From: Minisyncoccota bacterium
GTDB taxonomy: Bacteria > Patescibacteriota > Minisyncoccia > Phycocordibacterales > UBA2100
Direction: 5' to 3'
NCBI GenBank assembly: GCA_020058565.1
Contig: JAGVDT010000115.1
Location: forward strand, 1-23,038
Length of the DNA: 23,038 nt
Of the stretch, positions 6,817 to 15,353 are shown piece by piece. The position numbers were made by a program, and so were the translations under genes. The notes beneath the pieces are model-generated. The model worked only from the letters and a program-made list of their open reading frames with translations, did not search any database and had not been told where the DNA came from. Positions within the stretch are counted from its first letter, which is position 1. Every line of letters starts with the position of its first letter.

Positions 6817-8289
6817 TCACTGTACCGTAAAGGTAAGTGAATTGGAATTTACGCCGTTGACGGTGACGTAGATCTGGTACTGGCCAGGTGTCACATTTTG
6901 GAAATACTGCGCACAGTAGGAGCCGCTGGCCAGAACGTCGCACGGAGAAAGCGTCGATGGAACCGTGTAGTAGATGTAGTTGCCGCTCATCGAGGTGACG
7001 TGCGATTTTCCGCCTATCCCGAAGTGCACGGTGTTGTCGCCGGAAAATCCTGTGCCGGTGATCTGGATTACGGTACCAACTGAGCCGGTAAGCGGGGTGA
7101 TCGAGGTTATGTGGGGTGTCCCGTATCCTGAAGCGCCGACATTAACGGTAACGCTGAAAGTGTTTGAGCCGTACGAATTCGAGGTCGTGACCGTAATGGT
7201 GTACGTGCCTGCCTGCGCATACGCGTGCGTAAACGTCGCCTGCTGCGAACCTGTGCCATACACTTGCTGCGGAGCCTGGGCATACGTTCCGGAATAATTT
7301 TCGCCCCAGTTCACGGAGATACTCGTGTAGTTCGCGTTGTTTGGATTAGTGATCGAAACGATCCATGTGCCGGTGGTGTTTACGCTGATTGTGTTCGGGC
7401 CGGAGACGTTGCTGATCCACGGGGCATTGGCGTTCGAGCCGGAACCGTATCCATTGACGGTAAACGGCAAGCTGTTGCTGGAGGCACCCGTGCTGCTAAC
7501 GACGGATACGTTGTAGACGCCTGGCGTTATCTGGGAGTACGGATGCGAGTTTTGCGTCGACGGAACCGCAAACGTCAGAGACGTGCCGTTGTATGAACTG
7601 ATGCCGTATAGCGTTGCGTTGCCAAATCGCACCGTATTGTTTGTCGAGGAAAATCCGCTGCCATACACCGTCACCGATTGTCCGGTGACTCCCGAGTGCG
7701 GAGACAATTGCGAAATGCTGATGCTGCCGTACCCATAGTTCGTGCCGCAGGTGTTGTAGTTAATACCGCCTGCGGTGTACCAAGTGCACTGACAGGCCGA
7801 CGGATTAAAGATATTCCCGCAGTTGCCGTTATACGTTCCGGGATTGTACGGATAGCCAGGCCATGACTGAGTCGGCACGCTCTGCCATGGGTATTGATTG
7901 AGGTTTAGGTTTGGGTTGTAGCCCCCTTGGCCAGTCAAGCACGTAAGGCTTGTAAGCGCTGCGCGAGTCTGCGCATCTAGCACACCCGTCTGCGGCAAGC
8001 GCATATCGATCTGAAAATTTATCACGCCCGCGCGAGTAGCGGATCCATAGTACGCAGTAAGCATCCACGATCCGCCGCCGGGATAATTGCGTGAGACGAT
8101 AAATTTCTGGAGGCTGAGTACATCGGCGCCCCTCGAGCCTACCGAAATATCGCGCGTGATAGACACGCACGAGCCGCTGTAGGCAAGGTTCGTGTAGCTC
8201 GGCGTGGGATTAGGATAATACACCTGCGCCGATGCAGTCTGGGCAGCAAATACCACTGCTAAAGAGAGGACCCCTAGTATTTTCTTCAT
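6817..8289 (-). CDS. Secreted peptidoglycan-binding protein with TIG and PKD domains
   Basis: A 490-residue protein. The signal peptide is residues 1-21 (MKKILGVLSL to ASAQ). A peptidoglycan-binding repeat spans about 45-118 (SVGSRGADVLSLQKF, TGVLDAQTRAAL) and is bracketed by Cys41 and Cys117. A Pro/Tyr/Asn-rich linker (120-185) has several cysteines (157, 166, 168, 181). A first IPT/TIG domain is at 190-279, a PKD-like domain at 290-385 (ATFTHAYAQAGTYTITV), and a second TIG domain at 391-490 (ITPLTGSVGTVIQITGTGF). The predicted role is a cell-wall-attached surface or adhesion protein. The first 28 codons of the longer frame are discarded because ATG 8289 begins the signal peptide and follows an extended -10 by 6 nt. 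Confidence 0.9.
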   Translation of the reverse strand: MKKILGVLSLAVVFAAQTASAQVYYPNPTPSYTNLAYSGSCVSITRDISVGSRGADVLSLQKFIVSRNYPGGGSWMLTAYYGSATRAGVINFQIDMRLPQTGVLDAQTRAALTSLTCLTGQGGYNPNLNLNQYPWQSVPTQSWPGYPYNPGTYNGNCGNIFNPSACQCTWYTAGGINYNTCGTNYGYGSISISQLSPHSGVTGQSVTVYGSGFSSTNNTVRFGNATLYGISSYNGTSLTFAVPSTQNSHPYSQITPGVYNVSVVSSTGASSNSLPFTVNGYGSGSNANAPWISNVSGPNTISVNTTGTWIVSITNPNNANYTSISVNWGENYSGTYAQAPQQVYGTGSQQATFTHAYAQAGTYTITVTTSNSYGSNTFSVTVNVGASGYGTPHITSITPLTGSVGTVIQITGTGFSGDNTVHFGIGGKSHVTSMSGNYIYYTVPSTLSPCDVLASGSYCAQYFQNVTPGQYQIYVTVNGVNSNSLTFTVQ

Positions 8290-8295
8290 GTGTGC

Positions 8296-8301
8296 ATTAT
8301 G
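8296..8301 (-). promoter_or_regulatory. -10 box of the TIG/PKD gene
   Basis: Extended -10 TGGCATAAT ends 6 nt before ATG 8289. A weak -35-like TTGTTT lies 16 nt upstream. Predicts a leaderless mRNA. Confidence 0.6.
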
Positions 8302-8371
8302 CCAGACTTTCCACAGAAAACAAGGTTTCCTGCACCGAGCTTTCGCTGACATTGCCAGGTCGGGACCCCTC

Positions 8372-8408
8372 ATTTCAAGGCGATGCCTCGACTTGTGGCC
8401 CTTGAAAT
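8372..8408 (-). terminator. Hairpin in the 3' region of the sugar dehydrogenase gene
   Basis: ATTTCAAGGC (8372-8381) pairs with GCCCTTGAAAT (8398-8408) as a 10-bp stem with one bulge. A second weaker stem (GGGTT/AACCC near 8412-8437) precedes it on the minus strand. There is no strong T-run, so a terminator role is tentative. Confidence 0.4.
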
Positions 8409-8448
8409 TTAGGGTTTCGGCTTTCCCCGCGGAACCCGTAGAGAGGTG

Positions 8449-9657
8449 CTAGCGCCTCGAAACCTCGTAGATGACTCCGGCCTGATCGTCAGATATATAC
8501 ATTTTCCCTCCGGGGAAAATCAGTATGTCCACCGGCCTACCGATAGTCTTACCGTCAGGGCGCATGAAGCCGGTTACGAAATCCTGAATTACTCCTTCAG
8601 ATTTTCCTTGCGCGTCAAGCGGAATGCGGACTAATTTGTATCCCGTTGGCTCGGAGCGATTCCAGGAACCATGAAAGGCTACGACAGCGTCATACCACCA
8701 TTCTTCAGGCCATCCGCCAGCTGGCGGACCCTCGGGAATAAACGCGATGCCGAGCGGCGCTGAGTGCGCTTGCATGTCCACGGCAGAGGGCGCCATGCCT
8801 GAACACGAGATTTTGTTTTGCGGATCGAAATTACTATCATGAATATTTTTGCCGTAGCAGTAAGGCCAGCCGTAATTTTTGCCTTTTTCGATGATATTAA
8901 TTTCTTCGGGCGGCAGATCGTCGCCGAGACTGTCACGCCCCATGTCCGTGGCCCATACCGCGCCGGTTACGGGATGCAGCGTCATAAATACGGAGTTGCG
9001 CAAGCCAGTCGCAAATATCGTCGTATCTTCCGTCACCGTGTTATACGCAAGTATCGCCGCCCGCGCCGCATCTTTTTCAATGCACACGTTGCACGACGAG
9101 CCTACGGAAATCAGCAGCGTTCGCTCGTCGGAAACACCCATAAAAAGCAGTGAGCGGGTATAATGCCCTCCCCCGTCCGGAAGCTCGACTATCTGTTTGC
9201 CGCTTTGTGCTTTTCTGGTTTGTGCGTTGTAATCGTAGACCGCCACAGAGTCCTCTTCGGCGATATAGAGATCGCACGGCTCCGTAGCGCAGTCAAAAGC
9301 GAGCCCATGCGGACGCCGCAGCCCAGAAATCACCGTGTCTTTGCGCTCACCGCGTCCGTCACCGTCTTCGTCGAGAAGGGCGACGACAACGCCCAATGAG
9401 GGTTCGCTTACCAACAACGCGCCGTCAGGGCTAAGTGCCATCACCCGTGCATCAGGCACGTCCTTTGTGAATATGTGCATAGAAAAACCGCTCGGTAGCG
9501 TGAAGCCTGAGAGCCCCTGCGGAGTCGTAGTGGCAATTGCCGAGAAGCCGGCACTTTGCGGGATGTTTACGGCGCCAATTTCGGATTTGAAATACAGAAG
9601 TCCCCCAAAAATAACCGTCAGGATGGCAAGAATAGCAACGAGCGAATTTCGATGCAT
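8449..9657 (-). CDS. Membrane-anchored PQQ-type glucose/sorbosone dehydrogenase-like beta-propeller
   Basis: A 402-residue protein with an N-terminal anchor (5-23) followed by a GSDH-type six-bladed propeller facing outward. Landmarks are a calcium-loop-like DEDGDGRGERKD (96-107), RRPHGLAFD (114-122), GGGHYTRSLLF (162-172) with the His expected near the PQQ site, ATGLRNSVFM, NYGWPYCYGKN (261-271) and the C-terminal GRPVDILIFPGGKMYISDD. Family members oxidise aldoses with PQQ, but many bacterial homologues of this kind have no proven enzyme activity, and no PQQ biosynthesis gene is visible here. Start: ATG 9657 lies 5 nt behind TACCCT. The upstream ATG 9672 would add five residues. Confidence 0.88.
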   Translation of the reverse strand: MHRNSLVAILAILTVIFGGLLYFKSEIGAVNIPQSAGFSAIATTTPQGLSGFTLPSGFSMHIFTKDVPDARVMALSPDGALLVSEPSLGVVVALLDEDGDGRGERKDTVISGLRRPHGLAFDCATEPCDLYIAEEDSVAVYDYNAQTRKAQSGKQIVELPDGGGHYTRSLLFMGVSDERTLLISVGSSCNVCIEKDAARAAILAYNTVTEDTTIFATGLRNSVFMTLHPVTGAVWATDMGRDSLGDDLPPEEINIIEKGKNYGWPYCYGKNIHDSNFDPQNKISCSGMAPSAVDMQAHSAPLGIAFIPEGPPAGGWPEEWWYDAVVAFHGSWNRSEPTGYKLVRIPLDAQGKSEGVIQDFVTGFMRPDGKTIGRPVDILIFPGGKMYISDDQAGVIYEVSRR

Positions 9658-9726
9658 GGCATAGGGTACCACGCACGTGCTTGTGAAAGAATGTCGCGCT
9701 TCATCCGTCTTTCAGGGCATACGGCA

Positions 9727-9732
9727 TAAAAT
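9727..9732 (+). promoter_or_regulatory. -10 box of the 36-residue membrane peptide gene
   Basis: TAAAAT (within CATAAAATT), 6 nt before ATG 9739. It has the same spacing as the minus-strand genes, which supports the small frame as a real gene. Confidence 0.5.
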
Positions 9733-9738
9733 TCGCGT

Positions 9739-9849
9739 ATGGACAGCTTTTCAGTATTTCAAATTTTCTTTTTGTTTGCCCTCATCCTTTTCTTTGGAGG
9801 ACTGGTGCTCACGGTCATATTTGAGATCTTCTTCAAACCGAGGATATAG
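9739..9849 (+). CDS. Single-pass membrane micropeptide, 36 residues
   Basis: The frame MDSFSVFQIFF...IFFKPRI has one long hydrophobic helix (about residues 7-30) rich in Phe and Leu and a short basic tail (KPR), which by the positive-inside rule would face the cytoplasm. A -10 hexamer 6 nt ahead matches the leaderless pattern of neighbouring genes. It ends 2 nt before the convergent stop at 9852. I do not recognise a family. Being short and hydrophobic it could be a chance frame, but the promoter spacing and exact fit between neighbours argue for a gene. Confidence 0.6.
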   Translation: MDSFSVFQIFFLFALILFFGGLVLTVIFEIFFKPRI

Positions 9850-9851
9850 GA

Positions 9852-10142
9852 TTAGCCCAGTGCCTTCACCTGCTCGGCGATCATTCGCTCAATGCGACCT
9901 TCAAATATGCGCCATAGAAGCGGGAGCCGGGCATCTATAACGAAATCCCGGTCAGTCACCTGGAGTGTCCCGGTGATTTGCTTGCCTTGCAAAGTCGCCG
10001 CGAAGTGAAGGGTATCCCCCTCCCAGCGCTCTTCGTCGATGGTCGCGTGCTCGCCCAGCTGGCTTTTCCCGTGCTGGAGCGCCAATTTTACCTTGGTAAG
10101 CGCGCTGATCTTGTTGGATTTATGGGGTACTTGTAGGTGCAT
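9852..10142 (-). CDS. PHA_gran_rgn-like protein (putative polyhydroxyalkanoic acid system family)
   Basis: A 96-residue soluble protein. The layout matches the small PHA_gran_rgn family (TIGR02610-like): an N-terminal helix with KVKLALQHGKSQLGEH, a strand pair with ERWEGDTLHFAATLQGKQITGTLQVTDRDFVIDARLP, and the C-terminal amphipathic helix LLWRIFEGRIERMIAEQVKAL. In polymer producers these proteins are linked to PHA granules. No PHA synthase or other granule gene is near, so the role here is probably different and unknown. TAGAGT (10149-10154) lies 6 nt before ATG 10142. Confidence 0.7.
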   Translation of the reverse strand: MHLQVPHKSNKISALTKVKLALQHGKSQLGEHATIDEERWEGDTLHFAATLQGKQITGTLQVTDRDFVIDARLPLLWRIFEGRIERMIAEQVKALG

Positions 10143-10148
10143 CGGGCC

Positions 10149-10154
10149 ACTCTA
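10149..10154 (-). promoter_or_regulatory. -10 box of the PHA_gran_rgn-like gene
   Basis: Extended -10 TGGTAGAGT, 6 nt before ATG 10142; it lies in the 18-nt gap after the receiver-domain gene. Confidence 0.5.
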
Positions 10155-10160
10155 CCACAA

Positions 10161-10562
10161 TTACGCACCCCGTGCTTTTTTCGTGACGGCCTCGAGCGCC
10201 ATACGCACTACTTCGTCGGGTATCATCTCAGCTTTCACGATATATGCGTGGGTGCCAAGCTCCATCGCCTTCTCGCGATCGTTCTCGCCCGAATGATTGG
10301 TGAGGGCGATACAATACGCACCCTGCGCCAGATGCTGTTCTTTTAAAATCTGCATAAACTGAAAACCGTCTTTCTCCTTCAATTCAAGATCGTAGATGAC
10401 TACGTCAGGCACAAATCCTCCCCGCAACATGCGCACCGCTTCGTCTACCGCGTGGGCAACCTGTATGTGGCACCCCGCATCGCGAAATTTCTCCTCGTAT
10501 ATCTTCACCAAAAAAGTATCGTCGTCCAGAAAAAGAATAGTACCGTTGTTGAGCGTGTTCAT
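10161..10562 (-). CDS. Stand-alone response regulator receiver domain
   Basis: A 133-residue single-domain receiver of CheY type. The acidic pocket is Asp13-Asp15 (FLDDD), the phospho-acceptor is Asp58 (VVIYDLEL), the switch Thr is Thr88 (ALTNH) and the conserved Lys is Lys110 (YIVKAE). No DNA-binding or output domain follows, and no histidine kinase is in the window, so it would act by protein-protein contact or as a phosphate relay. ATG 10562 lies 11 nt after the RND stop. TATAAA (10573-10578) overlaps that stop, so it may be read with the RND operon, from its own start, or both. Confidence 0.9.
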   Translation of the reverse strand: MNTLNNGTILFLDDDTFLVKIYEEKFRDAGCHIQVAHAVDEAVRMLRGGFVPDVVIYDLELKEKDGFQFMQILKEQHLAQGAYCIALTNHSGENDREKAMELGTHAYIVKAEMIPDEVVRMALEAVTKKARGA

Positions 10563-10573
10563 GCGCGTAGGTT

Positions 10574-13500
10574 TTATATCTCGACTTCCTTCCTGCCCGG
10601 CCAGCGGAAATAAAGGATTGGAATCGTTACGAGCGTCAGTACCATACTAAACGAAAGACCGAACATGATAGCAAACGCGAGCGGTCCCCAAAGGGCCGAG
10701 ATGGAGATGAGCGGTATCATGCCTACCACGGTAGTGATCGTCGTCAGCACAATCGGGCGCAAACGCGAGTTGGCCGCCTCCACGACGATTTCTTTGCGGC
10801 TCCAGTTTGGATTAGCGCGCTCGATGCGGCTAAGGCTGTCTATCAAGATGATTGCATGATTGATGATTACCCCCGCGAGCGCGATGACGCCCAGAAGCGA
10901 CGAGAAAGAAAGCGGCTGGCCGAAAAGCGCAAGCCCGCCGAAGACTCCGATAAGGGAGAGCAGCACCATAAGTATCAGCCACGCTGCGTATCGGAAGGAG
11001 TTGAATTCAAGCACGAGTATTGCAAACATCAGGAATAAACCGGAGAAAAAAGCGAGACCCATGTCTTGGAACGATTGATCGATCTCTTCGTTCTCGCCTC
11101 CGATTATCATTTCGACACCGCTCGGAAGATTCAACTCTTCCTGGCGTTCCTCGAATGTAGCGATTATCTCCCCCGCCGTAATGTTCGCCGTGGTGAAAGC
11201 GGAAACGCTCTCGATGCGTTTGCGGTCTTCGTGCTGGATGATCGCGTTGGAGCGCGAGGCGGTCGTTTTCAGGACAGATCCCAAAAGCACCGGGCCGTTT
11301 GGAGTCTGGATAGAAATCTCGCGGATGGCATCGGGTGTCGCCTGGCTGGTTTCGCTCGGAGTCGAGTACGAAGGATTTACGTTTAATTTTACGACGACAT
11401 CGATGTCCTGCTCTTGTTTTTTGATCGTCGTTGCTGTAACGCCGTTTACCGCAGTACGCAACGTCTGCGCTATGATCGCCGGATTGAGTCCGAGAGCCGT
11501 CGCCTTGGCTTTGTCTACCGTAAGGGTAAATTCGGTGCCGTTGTTTTTTGTTGACGTGTTGACTTCGGTCGTACCCGGAATTGTTTCCAGTATGTCCTCG
11601 GCGCGCGACACGGCTTTTTCCAGTTCGCTCAAGTCGTCACCGGCAAATTTGATGACAACCGGCGCGCCGGTAGGCGGACCATTGGACGGTTCGTACACAT
11701 GCACGTCCGCGGTCTTGACGTCCGAAAGCAGCTTGCGGAGATCTTCGACGACCTCCGTGGAAGTCTGGCTGCGTTCGTCTTTTTTAGGGAGCAGCACGAA
11801 GATATTCGCAAATTTAGCGCCCGGTGTTTGGTTTGTTGCAAATATGGAATTAGCGCCGATCGTGGTGACAAATGAATCAATGATCGGCACATCGTAGAGT
11901 TTTTCTTCGACAGCGCGCGTGGCAAGGTCGGTTTCTTCGAGCGTAGTGCCCTCGGGTTTTTCTATCTCGACATAGATGAATCCGAGGTCGTCCTGCGGGA
12001 AAAACACGCTTTTGACGATACCCGTGATCGGAAGCGCGAGCGCCACGAAAAACAATACGCCGATAGTCCAGAGAAAGATATTTTGCGCTCGCATATCATC
12101 GAGAATGCCGGTGAGCCACTTTTTGTACCATATCTGGACTTTATGCGTATATTCCTCCTGCTTCTCTTCGAGGCGGTTCATTTTGCTCTTGCGGAACAAG
12201 ATGGCTATCAGCGGTACGAGCCCGAGCGCCACGAATATTGATGCCAAGAGCACGCCGATGAGTGTGAACGGAATGGAGTAGATGAATTTGCCGACGATTC
12301 CAGAAATAAAAAAGAGCGGCACAAACATCGCGATCGTGGCGAGTGTCCCCGTCATCAGCGGCTGCGCATATTCGTCGAGCGACGCCTCGGCGGCCTTGAC
12401 CCTGCTCGGGTAAAGCGAGCTCCTGGTGTGTATGGCCTCAGTGACAACGATGCCGCTGTCCACCAAAATGCCGATCGCGAGTATGAGAGAGAAAAGAGAA
12501 ACAAAGTTTATCGTATTGCCCGACATCTCCAACCCGATAAAAGCGATTAAAAACGAAAGCGGGATGGAGAGGCCGGCCACGACGGACTCGCGCCAGCCGA
12601 TTGTAAGAAAAAGCGTGATCATCACCAGCGCCACGGCAATGAGGCCGGTTTCTGTGAGGTCGAACAAGTTCGTGTTGATTTCTTCGCCGGCATCGTATTG
12701 CACGAGCACGTTGCCGTCGAGTAGCAGCGTCGATTTAAGTTCTTCGAGCTTTTCTTTGACGGCCTCGGTGGTGCTGACGATATTGCCGCCCGGGCTCTTG
12801 AAAATAGAAAGCGTGAGAGACGGGACAGACGGCTCGCCATCTGTGGAAACCCTGGAATAGTCTCTGGCGTCTTCAAGGCCATTTGAAACCTCTGCAATGT
12901 CTCGCACATACACCGGAGCTCCGTTTTGCGAAAGCAGCGCTATGTCGCTTATCTCAGCAGGATCCTCTATATCGCCTGCAAACTTGAGCGCGTACTCGAT
13001 ACCGCCCATAGAGATAGAGCCGATCGGCAATGCTGCGTTCGAACTCTGGATGGCCGCGACGACGTCGACCAGCCTCAGACCATATTGGTCAAGCCTGGCT
13101 TGGTTGACGATGACCTGGACCTCTCGCGCCCGCACGCCGGAAGCCTGCACGTCGCTGACGCCCTTTACTGTTTTGATCTCGTCCTCCAGGTGATCACCGA
13201 GTGCGGTGAGCTGCTCCGGCGAATATTGGCCGGAAACGGATACAAGCAAGACCGGCTGATTGATGACATTTGCCTCAACGATTGCAGGTGATTCTGCCTC
13301 CGCAGGAAGCTGCGTTTTTATTTTGTCCACTTCGCTCTTAAGATCCTGTAGCGACTTGTCGATATCGGCACTAGCCACGAACTGCACGACCACCGCGGAG
13401 ACGCCTTCGTGCGAAGTCGAAGTAAGTTTGTCGAGATTTTTTATGTTGTTGAGGCCGTCTTCGAGTTTGTTGGTGACAAGGCGCTCGACATCCGCCGCAG

Positions 13501-13666
13501 AAGCGCCAGGGAGTATGGTGGTAACGATACCGAGCGGAATTCGCACTTCAGGAGAATTTTCCTTGGGCACCGAAATCAAAGAATACAGACCCGCCGCAAC
13601 GAGCGCCAAAATCACGAGTATGCTGAACTGCCTATTATGTAGGAAGAATTTCCAAAAACGGAGCAT
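10574..13666 (-). CDS. RND family efflux transporter permease (HAE1/AcrB-like)
   Basis: A 1030-residue protein of normal RND length. Membrane helix 1 is near the N-terminus (FSILVILALVAAGLYSL), followed by the first periplasmic-type domain (VPKENSPEVRIP, PGASAADVERLVTNKLED), helices 2-6 from about 340, the central KS/NRLEEKQEE loop, the second large external domain and helices 8-12 to the end. The helix-4 proton-relay segment reads GILVDSGIVVTEA, with only one Asp (Asp403) where AcrB has Asp-Asp. It pairs with the membrane-fusion gene upstream. ATG 13666 is preferred over 13687 because the seven extra residues (MPFRVTG) come from repeat element E1. No TolC-like gene is visible. Confidence 0.93.
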   Translation of the reverse strand: MLRFWKFFLHNRQFSILVILALVAAGLYSLISVPKENSPEVRIPLGIVTTILPGASAADVERLVTNKLEDGLNNIKNLDKLTSTSHEGVSAVVVQFVASADIDKSLQDLKSEVDKIKTQLPAEAESPAIVEANVINQPVLLVSVSGQYSPEQLTALGDHLEDEIKTVKGVSDVQASGVRAREVQVIVNQARLDQYGLRLVDVVAAIQSSNAALPIGSISMGGIEYALKFAGDIEDPAEISDIALLSQNGAPVYVRDIAEVSNGLEDARDYSRVSTDGEPSVPSLTLSIFKSPGGNIVSTTEAVKEKLEELKSTLLLDGNVLVQYDAGEEINTNLFDLTETGLIAVALVMITLFLTIGWRESVVAGLSIPLSFLIAFIGLEMSGNTINFVSLFSLILAIGILVDSGIVVTEAIHTRSSLYPSRVKAAEASLDEYAQPLMTGTLATIAMFVPLFFISGIVGKFIYSIPFTLIGVLLASIFVALGLVPLIAILFRKSKMNRLEEKQEEYTHKVQIWYKKWLTGILDDMRAQNIFLWTIGVLFFVALALPITGIVKSVFFPQDDLGFIYVEIEKPEGTTLEETDLATRAVEEKLYDVPIIDSFVTTIGANSIFATNQTPGAKFANIFVLLPKKDERSQTSTEVVEDLRKLLSDVKTADVHVYEPSNGPPTGAPVVIKFAGDDLSELEKAVSRAEDILETIPGTTEVNTSTKNNGTEFTLTVDKAKATALGLNPAIIAQTLRTAVNGVTATTIKKQEQDIDVVVKLNVNPSYSTPSETSQATPDAIREISIQTPNGPVLLGSVLKTTASRSNAIIQHEDRKRIESVSAFTTANITAGEIIATFEERQEELNLPSGVEMIIGGENEEIDQSFQDMGLAFFSGLFLMFAILVLEFNSFRYAAWLILMVLLSLIGVFGGLALFGQPLSFSSLLGVIALAGVIINHAIILIDSLSRIERANPNWSRKEIVVEAANSRLRPIVLTTITTVVGMIPLISISALWGPLAFAIMFGLSFSMVLTLVTIPILYFRWPGRKEVEI

Positions 13667-13799
13667 ACCCGTCACACGAAATGGCATCGCTGCATTCGCA
13701 GCGCTCCGAGATCGTTCTCATTAGTAAATAATGCTCGATATATATGAAAGTTTGATTGCATAGTGCTATTGCTATGCCATTTCGTGTGAACGGGCATAA
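13664..13799 (-). promoter_or_regulatory. Element E1: structured intergenic element ending at the RND start codon
   Basis: On the minus strand the 5' arm (13798-13774: UAUGCCCG, bulge, UCACACGAAAUGGCAU) pairs with the 3' arm (13687-13664) up to and including the AUG. Inside are, in order, GCAAUAGCA, hairpin A (13719-13733, 5-bp stem CATTA/TAATG, 5-nt loop), a 1-nt gap, GAACGAT, a 7-nt spacer, and hairpin B (13688-13703, 6-bp stem CGCTGC/GCAGCG, 4-nt loop). E2 has the same order and spacing with different helix sequences. It fills exactly the gap between the fusion-protein stop and the RND start. A -10-like TAGACT (13811-13816) could start a transcript at its 5' edge. Confidence 0.8.
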
Positions 13800-13802
13800 G
13801 AT

Positions 13803-15341
13803 TTATCGCAAGTCTACTTGCTGGCCGTCTTTTAAGCCGCGAGCATCGGTGACGAGCATCATGTCGTCGGTAACCCCGGACATGATCTGAATTTTGTCCC
13901 CCACAAGGTCGCCCGTTGTGACTTCGTGCGCGACGAGTTTGCGATCTTCACCGATTGTAAACACCGCCGAAGAGTCCGCGCCGATTTTCACCGAAGAAAT
14001 CGGCAGCATTATAACAGGCGTCTTAGCAGCGGTCTTTTTGGGGTTGCGCACGATGTCGAGATGCACCGATTCGCCATTGGTGAATTCGTGCGTGCCCACC
14101 AACCCGATTTTTATTTCGATTTTCTTAGTCGTTGGATCAATGGCAGGAGCTATCGAGGAAACGAACCCGTCGAATTCATTTTCGATTTTGACCTTTGCGC
14201 CGACAGATATCGTGGCTTGGTCCTCAGGGGTTATATGCGCCACTATTTCGAGTGAGCCATTATTTGAAACTATCGCAACCTGCTGGTACGCAGAAACGAA
14301 ATCACCAAGGTCGATGGAAATGTTGTTAATGGTTCCCGAAATCGGCGAACGAATTATGGTCTTTTCGAGGTTGGCCTCTGCCACCTGCACGCTAGCCTGA
14401 GCTTGTTTGAGCGCAGCGCTTGAGGCCGAAACTTCTTCAGGTTTCTCGCTGTTGTTCTGAGCGGAAATCAGTGCTTGTGATGCGCCGGTCAATGACGCCA
14501 GTGAAACCGACACGGCGGTGCGAGCGGCGCTCGCCGTTGTGATAAAGCCGTCTATCGCGCTTTGGGGGTACGTTTGCGAAGTAATGGAAACGTTGAGAAG
14601 CGCCGAAAGATCGTCTATGTAGGCTTTGATTTGGCGTGTCTCTTCTATTGCGGTTTGGATTTCCACGGCGAGGTTTGAATTTTCAGAAACGAGTAGCGTT
14701 CTGCTCGCCTGCTCCCTGAGGAGCGAACCGAGCTGCAGCCTTTCAGACTCGACTTTGTTCAAAAGGCTCTGATTTGAAACCGATAAAACGAATCGAGGGA
14801 CATCGCTGGTGGGGTTTGAAAACATCACATCGAGCCTCGAACGAACGAGGTCATCGTTGGAACTATATACGCTCTTTATCGTGTCCAGAGCGCTTTTTTT
14901 GCTTTCTTCGAATAGCCGGTCGCCTTTTTGTACACCGGCCTGAGCAGCCTCTAGCGCGCCTTGGGCCTGAAGAAGCGCGGCTCGAGCGGAATTGTTTTCT
15001 ATTTCCGCAATAACACCCCCCGCCGGGACATAGCTTCCCAGCTTTTTATAGAGGTGGGTAATGGTGCCTGCCGATTGCGAATGTATTTTGGCTTCATTGA
15101 CCGACTTAACCTCGCCGATCAGAGGAAGCGGTGTCGTGTCGTTTTGAAGATCGGAAACGCTTGCCACCTGGACTGCCCGGGGATTTGGCACATCGGTAGT
15201 GACGGCACCCCCGCTGCTGTTCACAATATATAAGGTACCGATCACAAGGCTCGCAATAACGATGACAATGGCGTATTTGATCCAGAGCGAAAGACCCCGC
15301 CAGCTCTGCGATAGGCGCCCCAGTATTTGACCTTTTTGCAT
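13803..15341 (-). CDS. RND efflux membrane-fusion (periplasmic adaptor) protein
   Basis: A 512-residue HlyD/MFP-family protein. The single membrane anchor is 21-41. The split lipoyl domain is at about 84-116 (AKIHSQSAGTITHLYKKLGSYVPAGGVIAEIE) and 329-359 (IIRSPISGTINNISIDLGDFVS). Between them are about 210 residues of Ala/Gln/Glu-rich coiled-coil, longer than in many adaptors. A beta-barrel domain and a C-terminal membrane-proximal domain follow (GQQVDLR end). It lies directly upstream of the RND gene as the first gene of that operon. TAGAAT (15348-15353) is 6 nt before ATG 15341; AGGGGG between them could also act as a ribosome site. In a cell without an outer membrane the coiled coil might bridge to the wall or S-layer; that is inference. 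Confidence 0.92.
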   Translation of the reverse strand: MQKGQILGRLSQSWRGLSLWIKYAIVIVIASLVIGTLYIVNSSGGAVTTDVPNPRAVQVASVSDLQNDTTPLPLIGEVKSVNEAKIHSQSAGTITHLYKKLGSYVPAGGVIAEIENNSARAALLQAQGALEAAQAGVQKGDRLFEESKKSALDTIKSVYSSNDDLVRSRLDVMFSNPTSDVPRFVLSVSNQSLLNKVESERLQLGSLLREQASRTLLVSENSNLAVEIQTAIEETRQIKAYIDDLSALLNVSITSQTYPQSAIDGFITTASAARTAVSVSLASLTGASQALISAQNNSEKPEEVSASSAALKQAQASVQVAEANLEKTIIRSPISGTINNISIDLGDFVSAYQQVAIVSNNGSLEIVAHITPEDQATISVGAKVKIENEFDGFVSSIAPAIDPTTKKIEIKIGLVGTHEFTNGESVHLDIVRNPKKTAAKTPVIMLPISSVKIGADSSAVFTIGEDRKLVAHEVTTGDLVGDKIQIMSGVTDDMMLVTDARGLKDGQQVDLR

Positions 15342-15347
15342 CCCCCT

Positions 15348-15353
15348 ATTCTA
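15348..15353 (-). promoter_or_regulatory. -10 box of the RND/MFP operon
   Basis: TAGAAT, 6 nt before ATG 15341. The facing gap (15354-15506) also carries the promoter region of the plus-strand gene at 15507. Confidence 0.5.

Noticed and set aside
6898..7866. Plus-strand frames opposite the TIG/PKD gene and similar frames opposite the RND and adaptor genes
   Set aside because: They are complementary-strand shadows of well supported genes, with no domain pattern or promoter.
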